Of a stretch of 39,855 nt of DNA, positions 14,266 through 21,959 are shown in pieces. Made by a program: the position numbers and the translations under genes. How positions within the stretch are numbered: position 1 is the stretch's first letter; each line of letters opens with the position of its first letter. The stretch lies in contig JAEYQO010000122.1 of the NCBI GenBank assembly GCA_023409975.1, positions 1 to 39,855 of the forward strand, given 5' to 3'. This stretch comes from Bacteroidota bacterium (lineage in GTDB: Bacteria; Bacteroidota; Bacteroidia; Chitinophagales; Chitinophagaceae). The notes beneath the pieces are model-generated. The model did no database searches. It was not told the origin of the DNA and worked only from the letters and a program-made list of their open reading frames with translations.

Positions 14266-15426
14266 CTAGCGCACTACAATGGAGTGAACTGTAGGAGTAT
14301 TGTTTTCATGAGAGAGCCTCATGAAATATACACCTGGAGTCATGTTGCCAAGATCAATTTTACTGCTGGTGCCATCTGAAAGCAATGAACCGCTTAAAGT
14401 AGTTTGTCCGGAAGTATTGATAAGTTGGTACGTCCAGTTACCGACGGCTGGCAAATAAACATTCAGGTGTCCGTTAGTCACGGGGTTAGGGTACAGGCTG
14501 ATGTCGGCACTGTAAGTAAGATCTCCTATCGATGTGGCAATTGGTAGTCTGTCTGTGTGTACAACGGTGGTCATAGGAGAAGAATAGCTACCATCAGAAT
14601 ACATGATTTCGACTAGTGGAGTAATCTCGCCAATTCTGAAATAGCGTTTAGAAAAGCTTTCGCTGACCATCCCCTGGCTCAGACCCAGAGCTGACAGATC
14701 TGCGTCGTCAATAGGCATTCCCATTATATAAAAGCTGTCGGTGAACATCTGGTGTACTTTTATCTCGAGGACATCAATAGAGTCGCTTGGCTGCCCGGCA
14801 TTATTATTGACAATCATCTTACCCCATCCAGAAACAGTATCCACCTGGAGTACATTTGCTACACGTTCGCCGGGTGTATTATTGAGCATCATTGCGGCGA
14901 TCCATACATTGAAGGCAGTGCTGTACCGGTACTCAGACATCCAGTTATTATTATAGGTAGCAGGAAACTTTATTTCCCAACGTGGATTATCATATACGAT
15001 AGACTGGGTTGGAAAGACGATACTGTCGCCGACTGACATACCCACGAGCTGCGATAAGTCGAGGTTTTGGTGTTCGATCGTCTCACCATAGGTGGCATAA
15101 CCCAGAGGTCCGATACCACGCCATTGTTGTACTTCATATGAAAGAGATGCACCTACAGGGTACTGCATTGTTTGGTGGAAACTTGCGTCGGGGAAGTTAA
15201 TATCTGTACCGGCGGTATATTCCATCAAAGGTGTCTGAGGCGCATAGGGAGAGGCTGTAAGATCCCAGACAGCATTAGGCCCGGATGTAAGGCTGACGGG
15301 ACCGAGATTGCGGATTGAATCGCTAGCCGGAGTCCAGCTGGTATAGCCTGACTGATGTAAAGAGATCTGGGCGGTAGCACCCAGCGATGCCATAGCCAAA
15401 GTCAGTAAAGTCAACGATTTTTTCAT
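14266..15426 (-). CDS. Secreted protein with type IX sorting domain
   Basis: 386 residues. A Sec signal peptide (MKKSLTLLTLAMASLGATAQ) is followed by a beta-rich body with no recognised catalytic motif. The C-terminal domain from about residue 312 is a type A T9SS sorting signal: DISLYPNPVTNGHLNVYLP, YQLINTSGQ, MTPGVYFMRLSHE and a basic end VHSIVVR. Such proteins cross the outer membrane by the Por/Gld machinery and are released or attached to the surface. A -7-like TATATTTA lies at 15448-15455 on the minus strand, 21 bp before the ATG. The gene is monocistronic. Function of the body is unknown. Confidence 0.88.
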   Translation of the reverse strand: MKKSLTLLTLAMASLGATAQISLHQSGYTSWTPASDSIRNLGPVSLTSGPNAVWDLTASPYAPQTPLMEYTAGTDINFPDASFHQTMQYPVGASLSYEVQQWRGIGPLGYATYGETIEHQNLDLSQLVGMSVGDSIVFPTQSIVYDNPRWEIKFPATYNNNWMSEYRYSTAFNVWIAAMMLNNTPGERVANVLQVDTVSGWGKMIVNNNAGQPSDSIDVLEIKVHQMFTDSFYIMGMPIDDADLSALGLSQGMVSESFSKRYFRIGEITPLVEIMYSDGSYSSPMTTVVHTDRLPIATSIGDLTYSADISLYPNPVTNGHLNVYLPAVGNWTYQLINTSGQTTLSGSLLSDGTSSKIDLGNMTPGVYFMRLSHENNTPTVHSIVVR

Positions 15427-15625
15427 GCTTATGAAGATTTTGCGCTATAAATATAATAGCTGATCAATTATCAGGCAAGCGCTTATTCTGGAGACCTGTG
15501 GAAATACCCCTTAATGCGTTAGACCGGAACTTTTAAACTTAAATTTCAAATTGAGTAAATTACGTCAAGGATGTGCTGTGGAGTGGCACATTTTTGTTCC
15601 TTATTCACCATTGTAAAACAAATCT

Positions 15626-16273
15626 ATGCTTCAACTGGAATCTTATGACCAGCATGAACAACACCTTCCATCAGCGGGTAAATTCATCATTGCACAATTT
15701 GACAGGCAGTCTATTATTGTTTATCAGGCTTTCAACGATCAGATAACAGAATTTGCATTAAAGCACCAGAGATTTGGAGGTAATGCATATGATTTCGAAA
15801 GGATGACCTGGCTAAAGCCCAGTTTCCTATGGATGATGTACTACAGTGGCTGGGCTAAAAAAGAGAATCAGGAAAATGTACTGGCCATTAGAATGTCGAG
15901 GGAGGGATTTGATGAAATACTTAAAACCGCGGTGACTACCCGATTTTATGCAGGCACTTATACTGATCAGAAAAGTTGGGAGGACGAGCTACGGTCGACT
16001 GAAATTCAATTACAATGGGAGTCATATCACGATTTATTTGGCAACAAAACTGAACGCAGAGCAGTCAAAATAGGATTAAGAGGAGATATGTTACAACGGT
16101 TTAATGAAAATTGGATATTGGAAATCAGGAACATAACGCCTTTTGTAAGAGAACAGCAGCAGTTACTATCAGTTAATAAGCTGGAATTCATCCAATTACC
16201 TCATGAGAGAGCATATGCTCCTGATGATCTTTCCATTTTAAGAAAGATTGACGCGACAACTATTACTCTTTAA
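15626..16273 (+). CDS. DUF4291 domain-containing protein
   Basis: 215 residues spanning one DUF4291 domain. The characteristic pieces are IIAQFDRQSIIVYQAFN, MTWLKPSFLWMMYYSGWA and IQWESYHDLFGNKTERRAVKIG (here LQWESYHD). The function of the family is unknown; it occurs widely in bacteria and some fungi as a stand-alone cytosolic protein. The following DinB/MDMPI-like gene starts 12 bp after the stop, so the two are probably co-transcribed. Confidence 0.88.
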   Translation: MLQLESYDQHEQHLPSAGKFIIAQFDRQSIIVYQAFNDQITEFALKHQRFGGNAYDFERMTWLKPSFLWMMYYSGWAKKENQENVLAIRMSREGFDEILKTAVTTRFYAGTYTDQKSWEDELRSTEIQLQWESYHDLFGNKTERRAVKIGLRGDMLQRFNENWILEIRNITPFVREQQQLLSVNKLEFIQLPHERAYAPDDLSILRKIDATTITL

Positions 16274-16285
16274 AATTCTTACACT

Positions 16286-17125
16286 ATGATTCATCATGTC
16301 ACTCCTATACAGGTGCTGCACCTTTTTCCGGTACTGGATCAGAAGCTAACTGAGCTACTTGATTCTTTGAGTCCTGATGAGTGGAATCAGTTGACGATAG
16401 CCGGGAAATGGACTGTGAAAGACATTGCTGCACATATGCTTGACGGCAATCTCAGAACCTTGTCGTTTATCAGGGATAAGTACTTGAAAGAACAGCCACA
16501 AGGCATTGATACTTATAAAGATCTCGTTCTTTATCTCAATCAGCTTAATGAGCAGTGGGTAGTCGCTGCCCGCAGATTCAGTCCCCGGGTGCTTAAAGAA
16601 TTACTTCTGGTAACAGGAAAGGAATATTATGAGGTGCTCAGTTCGCTGGATCCATGGGAGGACGCTGTGTTTTCTGTTGCATGGGCAGGGGATGAGGTAT
16701 CCCGTAACTGGTTTCATATTGCCAGAGAGTATACAGAGAAATGGATCCATCAGCAGCAGATTCGGGATGCAGTTCAAAGGCCTGGGTTGATGACCCGAGA
16801 GCTCTACTATCCATTCATTGACACGTTTATGTGTGCCTTACCTCAAACGTACCGATATGTGGATGCCGTGGTTGGGACCAGTGTTATGGTTAAAGTAACC
16901 TCCGAGCTTGGCGGCGAGTGGCATCTCAACAAGACAGAAGAGGGATGGGTTTTAAGACATCAGACGCGGCTGGCGCCTAATGCTGTAGTCGAGATAGATC
17001 CGGACACAGCCTGGAAGTTATTTTCGAAGGGAATGTCTCCAGAGGAGGCGTTAGAATTCGTAAAAATCACCGGGGCTGAGGATTTGGGGAAAGTGGCGTT
17101 AGGAATGGTGGCTGTAATGGCTTGA
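16286..17125 (+). CDS. DinB/maleylpyruvate isomerase-like metal enzyme
   Basis: 279 residues. The N-terminal half is a four-helix bundle of the DinB/MDMPI superfamily: ELLDSLSPDEWNQLTIAGKW, then VKDIAAHMLDGNLR containing the first metal histidine (AHMLD), and FHIAREYTEKWIHQQQIRDA with further histidines. The C-terminal part (about 190-279) looks like the SCP2-like lid found in actinobacterial maleylpyruvate isomerases (DTAWKLFSKGMSPEEA). These enzymes use low-molecular-weight thiols such as mycothiol or bacillithiol, but the cofactor here is unknown. It follows the DUF4291 gene by 12 bp. Confidence 0.78.
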   Translation: MIHHVTPIQVLHLFPVLDQKLTELLDSLSPDEWNQLTIAGKWTVKDIAAHMLDGNLRTLSFIRDKYLKEQPQGIDTYKDLVLYLNQLNEQWVVAARRFSPRVLKELLLVTGKEYYEVLSSLDPWEDAVFSVAWAGDEVSRNWFHIAREYTEKWIHQQQIRDAVQRPGLMTRELYYPFIDTFMCALPQTYRYVDAVVGTSVMVKVTSELGGEWHLNKTEEGWVLRHQTRLAPNAVVEIDPDTAWKLFSKGMSPEEALEFVKITGAEDLGKVALGMVAVMA

Positions 17126-17209
17126 TAAATAACAGGTTGATAAACGTTATTTCCATTTCCCCGGGTAGTAGAAAACAAAGTCAGCGGAATATGGCCGGAA
17201 TCAAATTCT

Positions 17210-17497
17210 TTACCTGTTTTCGACCGTATTGGCATCGTGCTGATTCAGCGACAGGTGTAAGATTTTATTCCATCCAATCATCAGGATGAATGCAGCACCG
17301 ATCGAAAAGAATACATTGTAGAGATTAAAATTTTCAAGATCACCGAATCCTGCGAGGGTTCCACAAAGTCCCAACAAACCGCCTACCAGACCAACAATCA
17401 TGATTGAAAGCAGGCCTGCTTTCCCATTCTTTTGCTGCATAGATCTCGATATCCAGGCTGCGATAATTCCGAACAACACACATGCTATAACTCCCAT
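17210..17497 (-). CDS. GlsB/YeaQ/YmgE family membrane protein
   Basis: 95 residues with three hydrophobic helices (about 1-18, 28-48 and 60-78). The pattern GLLSIMIVGLVGGLLGL, preceded by a basic loop SRSMQQKNGKAG, is the glycine-zipper type of the transglycosylase-associated (GlsB/YeaQ) family. Members are small stress-responsive inner-membrane proteins without known enzymatic activity. It stands alone and converges with the MDMPI-like gene. Confidence 0.75.
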   Translation of the reverse strand: MGVIACVLFGIIAAWISRSMQQKNGKAGLLSIMIVGLVGGLLGLCGTLAGFGDLENFNLYNVFFSIGAAFILMIGWNKILHLSLNQHDANTVENR

Positions 17498-17683
17498 TTT
17501 GAATTGATTTTCAGGTTTATGCTAATGAATTATGAAAATGATGCCATGGAAATTAGTATGGTGTTAAAAGAGAAGCTGGTGGCAGATCGTTCTGGCATTG
17601 CGCATTCCTGAACCAAAGGAATCCGTAGTCAGCTATACAGTCGCTGCTGCCTTTACCGACACCCCATATCCATCGGCATCTAT

Positions 17684-17691
17684 TATCTTTG
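17684..17691 (+). promoter_or_regulatory. -7 box of the valS promoter
   Basis: TATCTTTG lies 34 bp before the valS ATG. It puts transcription start close to 17697, which argues against the alternative GTG start at 17699. A -33 TTTG at the right spacing was not found. Confidence 0.6.
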
Positions 17692-17725
17692 TGCTCCTGT
17701 GACCATATATTGTCATCAGTTAAAC

Positions 17726-20362
17726 ATGGAGATAAGTAAGAATTTTCAACATCAGAAGTCAGAGCAACGTTGGTATGAGCATTGGGAACAAAATGGATAT
17801 TTCAACTCTAAGCCAGACGACAGACCGCCATATACTATAGTTATTCCTCCCCCGAATGTGACAGGGGTGCTTCATATGGGTCACGCCCTGAACAACACTG
17901 TTCAGGACGTGTTGATCCGAAGAGCTAAAATGCAGGGTTTCAACACCTGCTGGGTTCCGGGTACAGATCATGCGTCTATCGCCACGGAAGCAAAAGTTGT
18001 GGGAATGTTGCGGGATCGGGGAATAGATAAGAATACGTTAAGCAGGGAAGAATTTTTGAAATACGCCTGGGAGTGGAAAGAAGAATATGGTGGAATCATT
18101 CTGAAACAACTCCGGAAACTCGGCTGTGCACTTGACTGGAACAGAACCACTTTCACGATGGATGACGATTATTACGCTGCCGTCATGAGAGTATTCGTAG
18201 AACTTTATAACAAGGGTTACATCTACAGAGGCGTTAAGATGATCAATTGGGATCCAAAGGCTAAAACAGCTTTGAGTGATGAGGAGGTAGTTTATAAACA
18301 AACCAGTTCAAAGCTTTACCATGTCCGATATAAAGTAGATGGTGAAGAGGATGAGTGGATTACGATCGCCACCGTTCGTCCCGAGACCATTTTAGGTGAT
18401 ACTGCTGTCTGTGTTCATCCGGAGGACCCACGCTACGCCCATCTCCGCGGGAAGTTTTGCTATGTTCCGTTAGTCAACAGACGCGTGCCGATCATCTTTG
18501 ACGACTATATTGATATGGAGTTCGGCACCGGCGCTCTGAAGGTCACTCCGGCACATGATATCAATGACTATAATCTTGGGCAGAAATATCATCTTCAGGT
18601 AATCGATACACTGAACGAAGATGGCACGATGAGCGAAGCCGCTCAACTTTATGTAGGAGAAGACCGGTTTATAGTCCGAAAGAAGATAATTACTGACCTT
18701 GAAGCTGCGGGGCATTTAGTGAAGACAGAAGATTACGTCAATCAGGTCGGCCATTCTGAGCGGACAGATTCGGTAATCGAACCCAGGCTTTCAATGCAGT
18801 GGTGGTGTAGGATGAAGGAACTTGCTGAACCGGCACTACATTCAGTATTGGGTGATGAGGTGGCATTCTTTCCATCAAAGTATAAGAACCTATACCGCCA
18901 CTGGATGGAAAATATTAAAGACTGGTGTATCAGCCGGCAGTTGTGGTGGGGACAACGGATACCAGCCTGGTATGATCAGGAACATCGAATGTATGTTGCG
19001 CGTACAGAAGAAGAGGCCTACGCACTTTACAACGCTGAAACCGGTGAAAACGCGCAGCCCAGTTCCGGCAGGCTTCGTCAGGATGAAGACGTGCTGGATA
19101 CATGGTTCTCGTCCTGGCTCTGGCCTATGCAGGTATTCGGCTGGAACAAGGACCCTGAAAATGCCGACCTAAGATACTATTATCCAACATCCACACTTGT
19201 AACAGCACCAGAGATCATCTTCTTTTGGGTGGCGAGAATGGTGATGGCGGGTCATGAGTTTATGGGTGAAAAACCATTCAGTAAGGTATACTTTACCGGG
19301 ATTGTTCGAGATAAGCAGGGTAAGAAGATGAGCAAGCAATTCGGAAACTCCCCGGATTTGCTCAAGCTGATTGACGATTTTGGTTCAGATGCTGTCCGTT
19401 TTAGTGTGATGATCTCTTCTCCGGCGGGTAATGATCTTCTTTACGATGAATCCTCTCTGGAGCAGGGGCGTTTCTTTAGCAATAAGATGTGGAATGCTAT
19501 GAAGCTCCTGAAAGGATGGGAAGAAAGGACCGCGGACGCAGGCCCGGACGAGGGAGCAAAGTTTGCCATGCAATGGATGGAAAACAGACTTTCTGAGGTT
19601 TCTACGTCGCTGGAGGGAACGTTTGCTGAATTTCGTCTAAGTGAGGCGCTCAAAACTATATATTCATTGATATGGAATGATTTCTGTTCCTGGTATCTTG
19701 AATGGATCAAACCGGCATTGGATCAAAAGATCAGCAAGGAAGTTTATGATCGCTCTATCAGCATATTTGAAGATCTTCTGCAATTGTTGCACCCATTTAT
19801 GCCGTTCATTACTGAAGAGATCTATCATCAGTTGGCAGTTCGATCAGAAGGAGATGATTTGATCATTCGTCAATTACCAAACAGAAAGCCTGCAGATGTT
19901 ACGATTTTGAAGGATGGTGCGTTACTACAGGAGCTTATAACAGCGATCCGCGATTCAAGAAACAAAAATCAGTTGAAACCGAAGGACACCATTACCCTTT
20001 GGATCGACAGTGTTAATCAGCAGTTTTATGAGCAACGTTCTGAGATACTGAAGCGTCAGGTTAATGCTACTTCAATAGAATTTACATCTGAGGCCCGTCC
20101 TGGAGCAATAGCATTGGTGGTTCAAACAGATCGCCTGTTCCTTGAAGCTGAGACTGCGACAATAGATAAAGACAAGCAGAAGGCTGAACTGGTGAAAGAG
20201 CTGGAGTATCTTCGTGGGTTTCTGGTTTCGGTCGATAAAAAACTTTCTAATGAGCGATTTGTACAGAATGCCAAACCTGAAGTGGTGGAGAATGAGAAGA
20301 GAAAACAGGCGGATGCTGCTGCGAGGATAAAAACCCTTGAAGAAAGCTTGAGTTTGATGTAA
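17726..20362 (+). CDS. valS: Valine--tRNA ligase
   Basis: 878 residues from the chosen ATG, the normal length for a bacterial ValRS. It charges tRNA-Val and edits threonine. The class I signatures are present: HMGH at residues 50-53 after PPPNVTGVL, and KMSKQ at 534-538. The editing domain has VRPETILGDTAVCVHPED. The C-terminal coiled coil (about residue 815 to the end, EYLRGFLVSVDKKLSNERF) is also present. The frame is open nine codons further to a GTG at 17699, but that would start right at the predicted transcription start. A GldM-like gene follows after 10 bp. Confidence 0.97.
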   Translation: MEISKNFQHQKSEQRWYEHWEQNGYFNSKPDDRPPYTIVIPPPNVTGVLHMGHALNNTVQDVLIRRAKMQGFNTCWVPGTDHASIATEAKVVGMLRDRGIDKNTLSREEFLKYAWEWKEEYGGIILKQLRKLGCALDWNRTTFTMDDDYYAAVMRVFVELYNKGYIYRGVKMINWDPKAKTALSDEEVVYKQTSSKLYHVRYKVDGEEDEWITIATVRPETILGDTAVCVHPEDPRYAHLRGKFCYVPLVNRRVPIIFDDYIDMEFGTGALKVTPAHDINDYNLGQKYHLQVIDTLNEDGTMSEAAQLYVGEDRFIVRKKIITDLEAAGHLVKTEDYVNQVGHSERTDSVIEPRLSMQWWCRMKELAEPALHSVLGDEVAFFPSKYKNLYRHWMENIKDWCISRQLWWGQRIPAWYDQEHRMYVARTEEEAYALYNAETGENAQPSSGRLRQDEDVLDTWFSSWLWPMQVFGWNKDPENADLRYYYPTSTLVTAPEIIFFWVARMVMAGHEFMGEKPFSKVYFTGIVRDKQGKKMSKQFGNSPDLLKLIDDFGSDAVRFSVMISSPAGNDLLYDESSLEQGRFFSNKMWNAMKLLKGWEERTADAGPDEGAKFAMQWMENRLSEVSTSLEGTFAEFRLSEALKTIYSLIWNDFCSWYLEWIKPALDQKISKEVYDRSISIFEDLLQLLHPFMPFITEEIYHQLAVRSEGDDLIIRQLPNRKPADVTILKDGALLQELITAIRDSRNKNQLKPKDTITLWIDSVNQQFYEQRSEILKRQVNATSIEFTSEARPGAIALVVQTDRLFLEAETATIDKDKQKAELVKELEYLRGFLVSVDKKLSNERFVQNAKPEVVENEKRKQADAAARIKTLEESLSLM

Positions 20363-20372
20363 TTTTATAGGA

Positions 20373-20852
20373 ATGAAGCAGCTGAAAATCCTTTCATTTT
20401 TGTGTCTTCCGTTTCTGCTCAGTTTTATCACTCCGGATAGGAAGCAAAAGACTGGAGAAGAATCTCCGGTTCAGGATACGATTCGGACGATCAGGGCGTT
20501 TCTGGGACATTCCGACCGCGATGGAGGTCAAATCACTAAACCGGTGTTTGATTCCTTGTTGAAACAGGGATTGACAGCGCGGGACTCCTTCGGCGGGGCT
20601 TATCCGGTTGACGGATTTACCTTCAGTTATGCGGAGCGGAATCTGTATGAGGATTCCCTTGGGAAACTCGTATTGATGACGGACTTCTACACTGAATATT
20701 GTCCGGGGGATAGGGTAAGTCCGGCGATTGCTAATAATTTGTATGACAGGACGAAAGCCGGTGACACTGCTTATTTTGATAATGTAAAGGTTAAATTACG
20801 TGACGGTGGGCAGATGATCACCAAACCCCTCAAATTTATATTGGTCAAATAG
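20373..20852 (+). CDS. Exported protein resembling the GldM C-terminal domain
   Basis: 159 residues with an N-terminal signal peptide (KILSFLCLPFLLSFI) and no lipobox. The body (about 45-159) shows a pattern reminiscent of the C-terminal domain of GldM/PorM, the periplasmic type IX secretion shaft: GGQITKPVFDSLLKQGLTAR, PVDGFTFSYAE, and PGDRVSPAI leading to a final TKPLKFILVK strand. Full GldM is about 500 residues and anchored in the inner membrane; this is only a single domain. It starts 10 bp after valS and ends at a strong terminator, so it is co-transcribed with it. The family assignment is tentative. Confidence 0.6.
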   Translation: MKQLKILSFLCLPFLLSFITPDRKQKTGEESPVQDTIRTIRAFLGHSDRDGGQITKPVFDSLLKQGLTARDSFGGAYPVDGFTFSYAERNLYEDSLGKLVLMTDFYTEYCPGDRVSPAIANNLYDRTKAGDTAYFDNVKVKLRDGGQMITKPLKFILVK

Positions 20853-20855
20853 AAT

Positions 20856-20882
20856 TAAAAAGACGCCGGCAGGCGTCTTTTT
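20856..20882. terminator. Bidirectional terminator between convergent genes
   Basis: AAAAAGACGCC and GGCGTCTTTTT form an 11-bp stem with U-tracts in both directions. It serves the valS unit on the plus strand and the arginase gene on the minus strand. Confidence 0.9.
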
Positions 20883-20886
20883 AGTT

Positions 20887-21834
20887 CTAGTGAAGCAGTA
20901 GTAAGTTCACGCTTCGCTGAAGGATATTAAAGGCGATTTCCGCCATCAGGTTTTCTTTATCGAGAGTGGGATTTACCTCAGTAATCTCAAAACAACAGAT
21001 TTTGTGGTTTTGCATAAATGTCGCGACCAAATCTTCAGCCTCCCTCTCTTTTAGTCCGTTACTAACAGGTGTACCTGTTCCCCTGGAAATTGAGCTGTCG
21101 AGGGAATCGACATCGAAGGAGATGTAAATTTCATCGCAATTAGCGAGGTGCATCAGGGTTTGACGAACAACATTTTCAACGCCTTTCCTGCGAACCTCCT
21201 GGACTGGAATGACTTTGATGTTATTTTTCTTGATGATGTCCTCTTCTTCCTTTTCGTAATCTCTGAGGGCGATGAAAACAAGATCTTCCGGCCGGATCTT
21301 TGGAGATATTTTTCCGATGTTCTTGAGTTCTTTCCAGAGCTCCACGGTTTTGGGGTCGGGGTTGTGTACCTTATTGGCGGTATTATCTTCTGCCAGCGCT
21401 GTTGCAAGAGGCATTCCATGCATATTGCCCGAGGGGGTAGTGTATGGTGAGTGCAAATCAGCATGTGCATCGATCCATACTACGCCCAGTCTGCTTTTGG
21501 GGCGAGCCATCCTGATGCCGGCTATAGTACCGCCGGAGGTACTATGATCGCCTGAGAGGACGATGGGGAAAAGGCCGGATTTCAGTGTTTCTGAAACGGA
21601 AGTGGCAACCCGGTTATACATGGTAAGGACACCATGAATCCTTTTTGCATATGGTGAATGAATAGGTTCGTACAATAATCTGTTTTCTGTCTCGACCTGT
21701 TCTATCGGGAAGTTGACAAAAAAACTACTCATAAAATCCAGAGCAGCTATTTGAATAGCATCTATTCCCAAACTAGCCCCCCTTGTCCCAGCGCCTATTT
21801 CAGATTTAACTTCAATGACTTTGATATTACGCAT
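20887..21834 (-). CDS. Arginase/agmatinase/formimidoylglutamase family hydrolase
   Basis: 315 residues of the ureohydrolase fold, which uses a binuclear Mn2+ centre to split a guanidino or formimino group. The metal ligands are visible: GDHS (95-98), DAHADLHSP (122-130) and FDVDSLD with D241 and D243. The loop GTGTP is conserved, but the usual DP.xAPGTG segment reads DSSISRGTG. The HGMP substrate loop is at 139-142. Length and motifs suit arginase best, though formimidoylglutamase is possible; no hut or arginine genes adjoin. The frame is open 13 codons further to a TTG; I chose the ATG at 21834, which starts at the first beta strand. Confidence 0.87.
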   Translation of the reverse strand: MRNIKVIEVKSEIGAGTRGASLGIDAIQIAALDFMSSFFVNFPIEQVETENRLLYEPIHSPYAKRIHGVLTMYNRVATSVSETLKSGLFPIVLSGDHSTSGGTIAGIRMARPKSRLGVVWIDAHADLHSPYTTPSGNMHGMPLATALAEDNTANKVHNPDPKTVELWKELKNIGKISPKIRPEDLVFIALRDYEKEEEDIIKKNNIKVIPVQEVRRKGVENVVRQTLMHLANCDEIYISFDVDSLDSSISRGTGTPVSNGLKEREAEDLVATFMQNHKICCFEITEVNPTLDKENLMAEIAFNILQRSVNLLLLH

Positions 21835-21959
21835 AAGCTTGCCAAAGTTACCAGAATCTGCCTCATTCGCCAACCTGCGTCAGATTCAGGGTGGTTTATA
21901 CATTCGATCCGAAATCTATTCAAAATTAAAGTGACCAGGATTAGATGAACTTTAGCTAC

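Noticed and set aside
17560..17683. Possible T-box or other leader before valS
   Set aside because: A small ATTCCT/AGGAAT hairpin is present, but the predicted transcription start lies downstream of it and no T-box sequence was found.
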